This document shows positions 12,979 through 25,507 of a DNA stretch of 64,000 bases, one piece after another. A program made the position numbers and the translations under genes. Every line of letters begins with the position of its first letter. Position 1 is the first letter of the stretch. The stretch is from positions 2,108,001 through 2,172,000 of the forward strand of contig JAUTDP010000004.1 in assembly GCA_033439795.1 (NCBI GenBank). The letters run 5' to 3'. The notes below the pieces were generated by a model. The model searched no databases. It was not told the origin of the DNA and worked only from the letters and a program-made list of their open reading frames with translations. The stretch comes from Sordaria brevicollis (lineage: Eukaryota; Ascomycota; Sordariomycetes; Sordariales; Sordariaceae).

Positions 12979-14599
12979 AATAGTATTTATAATTATAAAA
13001 TCGAATTTACTTTTACTTTATTTTTATTATTTCGTAATATTCACTTACGTACCTATTTTTTCGTCCCTTAAGAGCCGTATTCGTAATAACTTCGCTTATT
13101 ATTTAAACGATTAATAATATTAAAATTATAAATAATTTATATTAATTATTCGAAAAATATCGAAATTATTTACTCTAAGAATTCTATAATATTTATAACT
13201 TAATTACTTTTAATAAATGCCGGAAAATTAAAGTTAAATTAGGAAAACCTAATTTATTTATTACTAACGGCGAATTTTATAATAATAGCGACGAATTTAT
13301 TTATTTTGAGTATTAAATTTCCAATTTTATTTAAACCCGTAAATATTATTAATTAATCCTATTTAAATTCGACGAATTTATTAAAAATAAATAAATCGAT
13401 TAAACTCTTACAATTTAAAAAATAAAAGAGAAGACGTTAAACGTAATTTTTTCGGGGATTATTCTAACCCTATATATTATTAAACCCTCTAATATATTAA
13501 TTTCTTCGAATATTAGGGTTATTTTGTTTATAATAGTATAATTTAACGATTTTAAAGATAAAAATAAAAATTTCAATACCGGTATAAAGACTGAGCGTAT
13601 TTAAATTAATATTTATTTTCTATTTAAAAATAATTCTATTTAATTAAATACGGAAAAGAAATTCATTTTCGACTTTTATTATATTCATCAACCGTTATAT
13701 ATAATTTATACGGATATTTTAAAGATTAAAAAAAATATTAATATTATAAGGATAATTAGGAGACGTTTCTTCGAATTGGGATATAAATTAAACGAGGATA
13801 ATGGTTTTTCGACTTCGCCGAAGCTTAATTTACTATTAAATTACGGTTTTTAAATATATTTACTAATTATATCCTCGAATTTTATTTTAGTATTTATATT
13901 AACGTTTCGTTCGTTAGGAATTATTATCCTAACGAAATATTTATTACTTTTTAAGGCTATTAATTCTATTTTAATCCCCTTCCAATTTTACTATATTAAT
14001 TTAAAGGAAGATCGGCGGCGCGCTATTTAAATAAAAATTAATAAAATTATAATTAAAACGTCTTTTTTACTCTTTTTATATAAAAGTACTCTTATTTATA
14101 TTCCTTTATCGTTAATAATATTAAGAATTTTTAAAATTTTAATATTTAAACTTTTATCAATATATTATTGACTAATTATTAAAGCTCTTCCTTAGGAAGC
14201 TAAAGTACGCTCAAAATCTAATTTAAATATTTTTATACTTAATATAAAGAAGAGTAATTTTAATATTAATATAAAAAATATATCCTTTAATAATTCTACC
14301 GTTATAAATAAATTTATTAATATTTTTAGTAAAATAATTATTAAATATAATATTATAATTAGCCCTTCGACGGATCCGTTAATTAAAATTAAGCCGGGTG
14401 GAATTGCTAAAACCGGCCTTACTTTTTTAATTTATAATAAAACCGCTATACCGATTATTTATAATAGTAATATAACCCCTACTCCTAATATAATACTTAA
14501 TAGGTATTATTCGCTATATTCTATTATTATAACTATTTTTCTATAACCGCTATTAGGATTTCCGCTTATTATATTTCTAATTAAATATTTTCCCGGTTT

Positions 14600-15900
14600 T
14601 CCGACGGAATATCTTTAAATAGCCGATAATGAAATAAGAATTAATTATCCTTATAATTTCGGTATTATATTATATCCCAACTACCTTAATTATTATAAAG
14701 TTAAATAGGTTATATTACCTTTTAATTATTATAATTATAAGGCCCCTACTATTTTATTTATTCCTATTATAATTCCGGCTAATAAAAGTATTTATTTACC
14801 CCCTCCTTTTCCGCTTCGAATAACGTTAAACGCCTTAAATATTTTTAATAGCCTCAATAATCCTATTAATTTAAAAGGCGGCGGTAACCAATTACCCAAT
14901 CCGCCTTTCTACCCTCCGGAACTCTTTAGTAAAAAATCGCTAAAAAATCCTCTTAACCCTCTTCGTTCTTTCGTAACTTTATTTAATAATAGGTTATTTT
15001 ATAACGATAATTAGAAAGCCTAAAAAATTAATATATTTTAACCTAATACTACTCATAATAAATATTATAATTATATATCCCTTTATATTAGGAAAATCTT
15101 ATATTATTATAATTTCTTTAATTAGGAAAATAATATACGTCTTAATTTTAAAAAATTCGATTATCGTATTTAATCTTTCCTTATTTATTTCCCTAATTTC
15201 CTTAAAAGTAATATATTAATATAATAGAACGCCGAATTATCCTACGAAGAAAAATCTTATTATATTAAATCTTTTTCTTATTTTATAAATAAAATAAACG
15301 CCCGTTTTAAAATCCAACCTTAAGAAACTACCGAATAATTTACGTAAAATTCGTTTACCGCAATTCGTAACGTTAAGGAAGAATTTATTAAAACCTTCGT
15401 AAAATAATTCTTTTATTATATTTAAAAATAAAGTAATACTATTAATTTTTAATAATTAATTTAACTATATATTAATTTATACCTAATATTATAAAAATTC
15501 GTCGAAGAATTTACTATTTATAATTTTCGTAAAGCGTATTTACATCGTTTAAATAAAAAGGTTAAAATTTAATAAAAGCGTTTAAAAAGTAAAACCTTTA
15601 AATCGGCGTATTATAAAAATTCCGAATAGGAGAATAAAAAATAGGAAAAAGAATAAATAAATTAAAGTAAATAACGGTTAAATAATAATTAATAGAATTA
15701 TTACGGATAATCCTCCTTTAAAGGTAAAGGCCGGGGTTATTATAGCCGAAATTCTAATAATCGCCGCTAATAATCCAAAAAGAAGGACGAAAATAATTAT
15801 AAATTCATTCTTAACCGAAAATACAATCGTCGTTATAAATATTATTAATAATATAAATTTAATAAAAAAGGAAATATTTATTTCTTAAGTAAATACGTCT
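14600..15900 (+). pseudogene. Gypsy B gag-region relic
   Basis: One plus-strand frame gives protein-like stretches such as PPPFPLRITLNALNIF and GGGNQLPNPPFYPPELF before a charged segment, interrupted only by TAA/TAG. Proline-rich gag sequence before protease is expected at this place in a Gypsy element. No zinc knuckle was recognised, so assignment rests on position and composition. Confidence 0.4.
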
Positions 15901-16424
15901 ACTTTTATAAAAATAAATAAAATATTAAAAATAAATTTAAAAATTTTTATAAAATAGGTTATTTTATAATTAATAAAGGTAAAAAGGAGGAAGACGGTTA
16001 AAAAGGATATTATTATATAAACGGGGTTAAAAAATTCAATTCGGAGCCGGATAATAATTTTATTAAATTTATACAATTCGTTAATTAAATTAAATACTAT
16101 ACGGTATTTATTATATAAATTGAATTAACGGCTCCTTTTAATAATAATAATAACGGCCCCGAAAACTCCGAATAATCCGAAATAAGCGAAGATAAAAATC
16201 CCCTATTTTTCGAAAAAGCCGAATCCGTTAATTTAACCTTTTAAAAGGGATAAATAATAGAAATTAATATTACTTTCGTAAATAAACCTATATATATCCC
16301 TTATAAAACGACGTATTTAATAATTTTAATTAATTATAATTTTAATAAACCCGAAATTAACGTTTATATAAATTTTAACGCTTTAAAAATCTTTATTGAA
16401 ACGCCCATCCTCCACGTTGGAGTT

Positions 16425-16492
16425 GCGCGGGCCCCGAACCATGGATTTTAACCCCGGAGTTCTTGAACGCAGGTCGTGCTATGGGCCCGCGC
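16425..16492. repeat. GC-rich inverted repeat (10-bp stem)
   Basis: gcgcgggccc (16425-16434) pairs perfectly with gggcccgcgc (16483-16492) across a 48-base spacer. It stands out in an AT-rich setting. It could fold as RNA or a cruciform; function unknown. Confidence 0.7.
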
Positions 16493-17061
16493 TGCTCAAT
16501 TGGAAGGAGCGGCGTTTCTATCTATCGCGGTTCGAATTATTGAAAATTGCGGAGCCCTCCCAGACCCACCTCCTACCGAAACGGGCAATTTGAGTTCAAT
16601 TGAATTCGAGATACGAATTGAAAGGCCGATGTACCCTTTAGATTCAATATCGTAAATATAAAAGTAGTACCGTTGTGTTAATTTAATTATTCTGGATAGA
16701 ATAGTGTAGGTTATATCAAATTCCAACGAGCGGTTATTGAAAAAAATAAGAAAGAAGTTCGGAAAAATCGAATTTGGCATAGAAAAGCCAGCTAGAAATT
16801 GTTAGTGGACTTGGAAAAATTTCGAAAAATCGCTTAAATTTTTTTTTCTAAGGCCTATAACCCTAACCCCAATAGTAAAGGGGGTACCAAAATGTAGAGG
16901 GGAAAAAGGCGAATAAAATGCACCCCCTTGGGAATCTCTATACCCCCTGTTAAGGGAGAAAACCGACTTTGAAAAAATCTGACGGATAGGTATAGGAAAA
17001 AAAATCGAAAAAAAATCGAAAAAAAAATCGAGGAAAAATCCAGAAAGAGTGGGAAGAAAGA

Positions 17062-17081
17062 GGGGGGGGGGGGGGGGGGGG
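17062..17081. repeat. G20 homopolymer
   Basis: Twenty consecutive G residues at the junction between the clean head and the simple-repeat body of the insert. It could be an assembly-sensitive site. Confidence 0.85.
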
Positions 17082-17111
17082 TTATATAAAGAAGTTTAAT
17101 AAAAGAAAAAT

Positions 17112-17416
17112 AATAAATACTAAATAATAAATGATAAATAATAAATAATGAATAATAAATAATAAATAATGAATAATAAATAATAAAAAATAAATAATAA
17201 ATAATAAATAATAAATAATAAATAATAATAATAAATAATAAATAATAAATAATAAATAATAAATAATAAAGAATAAATAATAAATAATAAATAATAAATA
17301 ATAAATAATGAATAATAAATAATAAATAATAAATAATAGATAATAAATAATAAATAATAAATAATAAATAATAAATAATAAATAATAAATAATAAATAAT
17401 GAATAATAAATAGTAA
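17112..17416. repeat. Heptanucleotide microsatellite (AAATAAT)n
   Basis: About 300 bp of near-perfect 7-base units with occasional A-to-G variants. Open frames here are artefacts of the repeat. Confidence 0.92.
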
Positions 17417-17654
17417 ATAATATTATTTAAGATAGAGAAGGGAAAAAAGAGAGAGGAAAAGAAAAAGAAATAGAAAGAAAGAAAAAGAGAAAAAGAAATA
17501 AATGGTTTGAAAAATAAGAATTGCTTTTAAGTAATATAATATAAGGGATAAAAAATATAAAGAAGGAGGGGAAAAAAGAAAGAACAAAAGAGAAAAGGGT
17601 AAAAATAAATAAATAGCGAAATTAAAGAAGAATAAAATTATGAAGGAAATAATT

Positions 17655-17893
17655 AAATATATGAATAAATAAAATAATGGATAAATGAATAAATAAAAAA
17701 GTGAATGAATAAATAAATAAACAAATGAATGAATATAGAAAAAAATGAATAAATAAAAAAGTGAATAAATAAATAAATAAACAAATGAATGAATATATGA
17801 ATATATAAGTAAATAAATAAATAAATAAATAAATAAATGAATAAATAAACAAATAAACAAATAAATAAATAAATAAATAAATAAATAAAGAAA

Positions 17894-17964
<71 letters not shown>

Positions 17965-17969
17965 ATGAA

Positions 17970-18056
<87 letters not shown>
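17655..18056. repeat. Tetranucleotide microsatellite (AAAT)n
   Basis: Imperfect from 17655 to about 17830, including two copies of a 40-50 bp variant block near 17700 and 17760. It is nearly perfect from 17830 to 18056. Minus-strand frames of FIYL repeats are simple-repeat artefacts. Confidence 0.92.
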
Positions 18057-18232
18057 AGGATTCGTTTAAAGTAAAATAGCGTCTATATAAAAGAGGGGGA
18101 TAGAATGGGCGTTTCATTGTCTCCGTTGGGCATATCCGGCTCCGCCCAAGGGACTACTATTTTCAATTATACTTTCGTTAAAAAATTTACTAAAAACCCC
18201 CGCTTCTTCGCGATTAACCCCTTTATAATTAA

Positions 18233-18493
18233 TGTTACGGCGCTGGCGGACAGGGTCCCTGTCAGGACCCTGTCTAGCGGACCGGTTATCGCTTAGGCGG
18301 TTAAACAGAGGTTAACCGCACCAGCGCACGTAATTGCGTACTACCTTCGTAGGTCGCCCGCGCCCAAATATAAACCCTAGCGCGGGGCGCACCCTTTACT
18401 CGTTTTCTTCTTTTCTTCTTCATTTTATAATTCTACAATAGACTTAAATTCAACGTATTAAATTTATTTTTCGTAATTACGTCGCTCGTAATA
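18233..18493 (+). repeat. Chromovirus C 5' LTR (261 bp)
   Basis: Starts tgttacggcgctggcgg; the outer two thirds are nearly RIP-free. Partner at 25242-25502. Confidence 0.95.
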
Positions 18494-18599
18494 ATTACAA
18501 GATTATTCTTAATATATTAAAAAAATATCCAAATATTCTAAATTTATTTACTAATTAAAGTAATTATAATATATACCTTCGTAATTAATTACAATAACG

Positions 18600-20560
18600 T
18601 ATACCCCCGACGAAAAGGCTACTACGGCTAAAACCGTTAAATTATTTACTACCGAGAACGCTCAAATAAACGAAGCTTAAAAGAAGAATATATCCGATAA
18701 ATTCGTAATTAAATAAATTAAATTTAATATTACGGACGTATTTATTACTCCTAATATAATTATTTAATAAAATAATACTTTTAAGCGTCGTTCGCTTAGC
18801 GATATTATAATCGGCACCTTTAAAGAGAAATAGGATACCTAATTACACAATATCGATAAACCTAATCTAAAAAATTGCGATATTTTTAAGGATATAGATA
18901 AAATTATTATATTTTTTAACTAAGAAGTTATTAATAAATTCGCCGACGTTTATTATATATTTAATACGGAAGATTTATTCGGCTTCCTATATACAAAAAT
19001 CAATGTAATTGCGAAATATTAAGCCTAATATAATAAAAATTACTTAACCTTTACCTTCAAAATTCTAACGGCTATAGGCTAAAATTATTAGAAATAAAAT
19101 AATAGTAATATTTTATTAATAAATTTCGATACCTTTAAATCTATTATTAAAAATTCCGAAAGCGTACGTACTATTTTCGAAGAAATTAAATTGCGAATTA
19201 TTTTAATTAAGGTTATTCTTTCTTAATAACGGAAATATTAAATTATTATTATTAATTTAAATACCAATTTAAAATAAATATATAAATACGCTATTAATTT
19301 ATTAAAATATTAAAAGAGCGCCGAAATAAATAACGAACGCTTCCGTAAAGATTTATATAAAGAATAAAGTAAAAATATATTCCTAACGCGCTAATTATTA
19401 GAGGCCCGCGGGAATAAGGATCCCAACCTCGAATTAAACGACTACGAGACCTTACGTTATAAAAACGCCGTATTACGCAAAAAAAACCGTAAACTCTAAA
19501 CCCAATTTATTACGTTATATTAAATTATTAATTATTCTAATAAGGAAGTTTAAAATAATACCTTATTTAACGACGGATAAAATAACGATCCGTTTAACGA
19601 CGGAAAAGTTTAAAACGATACCCCGTTTAATAACGGCCGTACCGATAAATAAAGTATTTTTTACGAATAAAAAAATAATTCTTCGATTAAGGGTTATTCT
19701 TTTTATCCCCGCTTCCTTATTAAATAGAATAAAACCCGTCGCGACCTAATTGAAAAAGAAAAGGAGTTCGCTAAAATTAAAAATAACCTAATAATTATAA
19801 AGATCTAAACCGAAGAATTAGGAAGAGTAATAATTACCCGGGACAATAATATAATTAATCTATATATTATAATCGCTATTTTAATTAAAGAAAATATTAA
19901 TTTTTATAAAAAAAATATTAATTTCCGTAAGAAGAAAGTCGCTTTCTTAATTCCCGAGAACTTCGAGCGCTACGACCGTACCGACCGTACCGATTATAAC
20001 GAGGATAATAATAAAAGAGGTTATTATAAAAAGACCCCTATTACCGATTTCTCTATAATTAATTATAGACGCTTATTAATTAAAAAGAAGGACTTGCCCT
20101 ATTTTTATAATAAGAAGGATAAAGATACTATTACTTTCAATATTTAATATCGTTATATTTTTAATAAATTTAAATTAAACGCCGATTATTTCTCCGATAA
20201 CGAAGCTAAAAAAATATATATTAAAAACCGTACCGCCGGTAAAATTACTTAAGATTTCGAACCTTACCTCGCCGACGGCCCTTATAATATTAAAATCTTT
20301 AATAAATTATTAGCCTATTTACGTACCGAATATTACGATTATAATTATAAGGAAAAGGCTATTTACAAATTCAACGATTTAAAATTCGAAATAAATAATA
20401 ACTTCTAGGAATTCTATAATAAATTTATTCGCTTAGTTAGAGAATATAATCGCCCGCCTAATTTATAAAAATAAAAATTCAATTAAAAGCTCCTTAATAA
20501 TATCTAAAACGCATTTTTCTAAGGATATGGATAAGAAGATATAATTTTTAATTAATATAC
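18600..20560 (+). pseudogene. Chromovirus C gag-region relic
   Basis: Plus-strand sequence between the 5' LTR and protease with charged, protein-like stretches broken by TAA/TAG stops (e.g. DFEPYLADGP-like and LRTEYYDYNY-like segments near 20.25-20.35 kb). Assigned as gag by position only; the zinc-knuckle cysteines are not preserved well enough to call. Confidence 0.45.
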
Positions 20561-21359
20561 TTTAATAATTAAAAAGGCGGTTGAAATTAATTAATATATT
20601 TTCTATAATAATAAAGTTAAAAAGGATAATAAAAATAAGGATAAGAATACTTCCTTTTCTTCGAATTTATTTAGTAAAGTTAAGGGCTTTAACGATTTTA
20701 ATAAAAATTTTAATAATATTATTAATAATAGTATTAATACCGATAATAATAACCGAAGTAGTTTTTATTACGCCCTCGATATAATTCGTAAAGAGGTTTG
20801 TAAATTATTCGAGGAAAATAAATATTTCGTATATAAAAAAATTAGATATTATTTTTATAATTATCCTAACCGTTATAGCGGTAATCCTAACCGTATTAAC
20901 GAATTTATTGACTACTACGATTATAAAAATAAAAAGGATAATAAGCTGGCCGATAATAAGGCGGAAAATTAACTACCCTAAGAATATTAAATTCCTTCCT
21001 AAGGATTAAATTAATAAATGCTTATTTTAAAAAGAATTTAAAAGAAATACTACTGGAAAATATAAAAGTAAATAAAAGATTTTTAAAAAATTATTTAAAT
21101 AGGCTAGCCTTAATTACGTCCTATATTATAATAAGTAATAATAAAAAAAATTTATTTATAAACGATATATTTATTAATTTAAAAATAAATGGCAATATTT
21201 TTATAAATAAAGATTTTATAAGTAATATAATAAAATAAAGAGTAGAAAGATTATATAAGTTCTAATTGTACGTTGTAAGAGGCTATACCGGATAATATAA
21301 CGAAATAATCGATTAATATTTAAGAGGACCGATTAAAGTATAAGGTTAAAAATTCGATA

Positions 21360-21440
21360 AAGAAATAATAATTATCGTTAATTTAGGCTACAACGTTATT
21401 TTAGGTAAATATTAATTAAAGAAATATAAAGTCTTAATAA
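21360..21440 (+). pseudogene. Chromovirus C retropepsin-end relic
   Basis: The plus strand reads IIVNLGYNVILGKYWLKK. This matches the conserved D-GYD-ILG--WL segment found near the end of Gypsy protease domains, with D-to-N changes typical of RIP. Confidence 0.7.
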
Positions 21441-22006
21441 ACGTCGTTAATATTAAATTAATTTTCGATAAAATAATTACTATTTTTTCGGTATTTAATA
21501 AACGGATTTCCGAATTCGAAACCTTCGTTAATATAATTCCCTTACCGTCGCTTTTAATAAAATATAATTAACCAATTAAATTTTTTAAGGAATTTAAAAA
21601 AAGACCCGTTCGACCGGGAGAGGACGAGAATTTAATAAAGATAAAACGCGAATTAATAAATTAATATACTTTATAATGGAAAAACGACGATATAATACCT
21701 ACGCGACGCGAATATATTAAAATATTCGAAACCGAACGAAAAAACGATCTTTATTAAAGAAAAGACGTGTATAGTTAATATTAATTAAAACGTAACGGCG
21801 TAAAATAGTATAAATATTATAACAATTTTATTATTATCAGTACTAACGCTTTCCTTATATTTACTAAACGAAAATATATAGGAATTATTAGCCTTTATAA
21901 ATTCGACCGATTTATTAACGATTAAAAAAAATAAATTCTCGTTAAAGATAAAGTAAAATTATATAAATAAATTAAAAAAAAAATCTTTAAATACGTTTAT
22001 AAATAT

Positions 22007-22760
22007 TTGAACGTATTTAATAAAAAAGAATTTAATACCCTATTAAATTATTATATTAATAATTATAAAATTAATTTAATAAATAGAATAAAACCCGAAG
22101 ATTTTAATTATAATCCGTTATATAAAATATCGGTAAACGAATTGGAAGTTTGTTGGAAATATATTAATAAAGCGTTAATTAAAAGGTTTATCGAGAGTAA
22201 TTTAACCCTATAGGCGGCGCCCATCCTTTTCGCACTTAAGGTTAATAATAAATTAAGATTCTATATAAATTACCGGAAATTCAACGCTATTATTCGAAAA
22301 AATAAATACCTATTGCCCTTTATCGACGAAATTATTATTTAAATTAATTAGGTAAAAATCTTCTTGAAAATAAATATCCGATAAATATTTTACCGGATAC
22401 GTATATACCTGGACGACGAAGAATTAATAATATTCCGAATAAAATATAACGCTTATAAGTATAAAATCTTACTCTTTGGGTTAATTAACGGCCCGTTTAC
22501 CTTCTAGCGATATATTAACGAAACTTTAATAAAATATTTCAACGATTTTTATAATATATATATCGATAATATTTTTATCTTTTCGAATAATTTAGAAAAA
22601 TATAAAATTTATATTAAGAAAATATTAGCGAGGTTAGAGGTAGCCGGCCTATAGGCGGATTTAAATAAATACGAATTCTACGTTAAGAAGATTAAATTCC
22701 TAAATTTCATTATTAGAATTAATAGCGTATTAATAGACCCTTAGAAAATTGCAATTGTAA
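22007..22760 (+). pseudogene. Chromovirus C reverse transcriptase relic
   Basis: The first part (22007-22213) is still open and reads as the pre-RT region (FNKKEFNTLLN, YKINLINRIKP, GFIE-like RFIESNL). Next come YRKFNAIIRKNKYPLPFIDE, KYKILLFGLINGPFTF, then YIDNIFIFSNN at about 22555-22590 in place of the catalytic YxDD, and a tail like KKIKFLNFII. Order and spacing are diagnostic of Metaviridae reverse transcriptase. The second catalytic aspartate is N through a RIP transition. Confidence 0.93.
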
Positions 22761-22984
22761 AGGATTAATAAATCCTAACGAATATATAAAGGATATAATC
22801 TTTCTTAAGCTTCTATAATTTTTATAAATGCTTTATTAAAGATTATAATCGGATAGCGAAGCTTTTAATAATTATAATTAAAAAGGGAGAAATCTTTAAT
22901 TAAAATAAAAATTATTAAATTGCGTTTAAAAAATTTAAAGGTTGTTTATTATTAGCGCTTATTTTAACCCATTTTTAATACGAA

Positions 22985-23310
22985 CGCCTAATATGCGTAA
23001 AGATGGACGCGTTTAATAGAATAATAGCCGGCGTATTATTATAATTAGTTAATAATAAATAGCGACCGATTACTTTCTATTTAAAAACGATATATAATAT
23101 AGAGTATAATTATTCTATTTATAATAAGGAATTAATAACTATTATTAAAGCTTTATAATATTAGAAAACCGAATTTATTAATTTATATAAACCCTTTTTA
23201 ATTTTAATGGATAACGAAACCTTTAAATAATTTAGTACTAAAAAACTCTTAAATTTATAATAAGTTGGGTAAGCTAAATTCCTATCCTAATATTATTTTA
23301 TTATTTTTTA
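22985..23310 (+). pseudogene. Chromovirus C RNase H relic
   Basis: The plus strand reads VKMDAFNRIIAGVLL, PITFYLKTIYNIEYNYSIY, NKELITIIKAL and PFLILMDNETFK. These match the RNase H order TDAS--A-G-VL, P-A--S-----E-NY-I-DKE-LAI and L-V-TDH. Premature TAA/TAG stops mark it as dead. Confidence 0.88.
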
Positions 23311-23734
23311 CTAATTAAAAAAGGAAAATAATATAACGGACGTATTATTAAAGAAGGTAAAGGATTTAAAGAATTAAAAAGCGAAGTAAAAGGTATAAAG
23401 GACCCTTTAAATTTTTAAAAACTTTAATAATAGTTGGATAATATAATTTAATAATATAATTAATAATATTAATACGGTCTATACGTCGATTATATCTTTA
23501 AGTATAGTTATTATAGAAATTAATTTTAAAATTGTAGAAGGAATTCGAAAAGAACGATTAGAAGGCTATTTATTTATAAATCGCTTTATTTTCGAAAATA
23601 AAATATACTTAAATCTAAAAATCTATTAAAATATAATTAGAAAGGGGGAAAACGGGTATCGATTTATTATTAATAAAATTTTTACCCGTTTCGATAAATT
23701 TATTGTACTACTTAGTACCCTAAGAATTTAAATT

Positions 23735-24470
23735 ATTTACGAATTATACGCGAAAATTATTACCGCTTATTTAGGCCGAAATAAAATAAAACGCCTAATA
23801 TTTATATAATATTAATAATTAGGAATAACCGGTAACGTCGACCGTTTCGTTACTAATTACGTAATATATTATATTTCGAAAATTCCCCGAAATAAAACCC
23901 CTAATAAATTAGAGCCTATTCCGACGGTTTAATATACTTAATAGAATTTAGTCGTAAACTTTAAGATTATATTTAAGGATAAACGAAGATTCGATAACGT
24001 ATTTATAATAGTAGACCGGTTAAATAAAGTATTATAAATTATCCCTTACTTTATAATGGTAATAGCCCGAAACGTAGCCTATATATATTACGAAGGCCTT
24101 TACTATATTTACGGATTATTAAGCGAAATTATTTCGGATTGGGGCCCCTAATTTATATCGGATTTTATAAATAAATTAATTAAAATTTTAAATATTAAAT
24201 AGAAATTAACTTCTTCGGGATATAATTAAATTACGAAGTAGGTTAAAATTATAAACGAGTATTTCGATTAGCGTTTTCGTCCTTTCGTTAACTACTTTTA
24301 AAATAATTAATTAAAAGCGATCCTAGCAATAAATATAATATAAATAGGAATATTATACGATAATCTAAGTAGAATATAACCGTACGAAATATTAAAAGGA
24401 TTCCTAATACCCGGAATTTTAAATTAGGAGGCTCGAATTAATTTTAACGGTATACGATTAATAATTAGAG
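23735..24470 (+). pseudogene. Chromovirus C integrase relic
   Basis: Recognisable in order: a zinc-binding-like region, then KDKRRFDNVFIIVDRLNK, IARNVAYIYYEGLYYIYGLL, SEIISDWGPQFIS-type (one codon is a stop), NEYFDQRFRPFVNYF. This matches the DD35E integrase core. The first aspartate appears as N, the SD-G-QF aspartate is retained, and the E falls near the NEYFDQ stretch. It is inactive because of stops. Confidence 0.9.
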
Positions 24471-24859
24471 AGAAATTTAGCCGGGAAAATGTATAAAATT
24501 TAATAGATCGGATCCGAAGATATATAAATAAAATAAAAAAATTTATTACTAAAATTTAGGAGTAGATAATTAAATAATTAAATAAATATCGACGCGTCCT
24601 GGATTTTAAACCTAATAATAGGGTATTTATTATTAAATAGAACGAGTTTATAAATTAGCCAAATTATAAATTCGATTTTCCTTTAATGAGTTAATATTTT
24701 AAGATTAAGGAAAAGTATAATTATTTATTTAGGTTAAAGGTATTAAAAGGTTAAAAAGGAATGGATATTTTTTATACCGATAGGTTTCGGAAATATCCTA
24801 ATAATTTATTACCCGGTTAAAAGTTAGAAAAACCGGTAAGGGAGTATATAGGAAACGAT

Positions 24860-25050
24860 ATCGAATAGGAAGTAGAGGAAATTTTAGCTTCTCGGGTATA
24901 TTTTAGTAAACTTTAATACCGAATAAATTAGAAGGGATATAATCCGGACCCGAAATTCTACGACGCTAAGAATTTTAAGAATTTACCTAAATTTTTAAAG
25001 GTATATTACGAAGTATATTTTAAATATTTAGGGCCGCCTATATATTTAAA
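24860..25050 (+). pseudogene. Chromovirus C chromodomain relic
   Basis: The plus strand reads EVEEILASRVYFSKL, YRINQKGYNPDPKFYDAKNF and KNLPKFLKVYY, the classic chromodomain pattern (EVE-ILD-R-----YLVKW-GY---WEP--N). It ends in LGPP. It has unusually few stops for this window. Chromodomains in chromovirus integrases are known to bind methylated histone H3 and guide insertion into heterochromatin, which would fit this location. Confidence 0.88.
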
Positions 25051-25241
25051 GGAGTAGTTATAGAAAATTAAGGTGGAAGAATTTAATAAGGATTATCCGG
25101 AGGATAATGTCCTTTTAAGGAAGGGTACGAGGAAATTAAGGAGGGCGGTAGGCGCCAAGAAATAAGGGACCTACTTTATATGTAATAATAGTTCTAATAT
25201 TTCGAAGATTTAAGGCGAATTTTTTTCGAAGGGGGGGGTAA

Positions 25242-25502
25242 TATTACGGCGCTAGCGGATAGGGTCCCTATTAAGACCCTATTTAGCGGACCGATTATCG
25301 CTTAGGCGGTTAAATAGAAGTTGACCGCACTAGCGCACGTAATTGCGTACCACCTTCGTAGGTCGCCCGCGCCTAAGTATAAACCCTGGCGCGGGGCGTA
25401 CCCTTTACTCGTTTTCTTCTTTTCTTCTTCATTTTGTGATTTTATAATAGACTTGGATTTAACGTATTAAGCTTGTCTTTCGTAATTACGTCGCTCGTGA
25501 TA
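25242..25502 (+). repeat. Chromovirus C 3' LTR (261 bp)
   Basis: Starts with RIP-altered tattacggc and ends gtgata before attaa. The inner start is more mutated than the outer end. Confidence 0.95.
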
Positions 25503-25507
25503 ATTAA

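Larger units (their letters stand above)
16397..18116. mobile_element. Microsatellite-rich insert with short inverted ends
   Basis: tgaaacgcccat at 16397-16408 is repeated inverted at 18105-18116 (atgggcgtttca). Between them lie about 650 bp of un-RIPed, normal-composition DNA, a 20-base G-run, a heptanucleotide array and a tetranucleotide array. It interrupts the Gypsy B reading region. Clean sequence continues to about 18155, so the right boundary is uncertain and no target duplication is obvious. It may be a non-autonomous DNA element, or a non-LTR/SINE-like unit with a simple-repeat tail. No transposase is present. Confidence 0.5.
18233..25502 (+). mobile_element. Gypsy chromovirus C (nested in B)
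   Basis: LTRs of exactly 261 bp (18233-18493 and 25242-25502) are flanked by attaa at 18228-18232 and 25503-25507. A G-run polypurine tract (25231-25238) sits directly before the right LTR, giving plus orientation. Relics in order: gag, protease, reverse transcriptase, RNase H, integrase and a chromodomain. The 7.27-kb length is typical of fungal chromoviruses. It inserted in Gypsy B's protease region, whose frame continues across the site once one copy of the duplication is removed. Confidence 0.96.

Noticed and set aside
17655..18056. CRISPR-like or telomeric repeat array
   Set aside because: Plain 4-base microsatellite without spacers and not a TTAGGG-type repeat.
17423..18117. Minus-strand frames encoding FIYL-repeat membrane proteins
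   Set aside because: They are translations of the (AAAT)n microsatellite and share its phase; no start or stop context supports genes.
20581..20784. 67-codon frame rich in I and L
   Set aside because: Inside the gag-protease part of chromovirus C; composition-driven.
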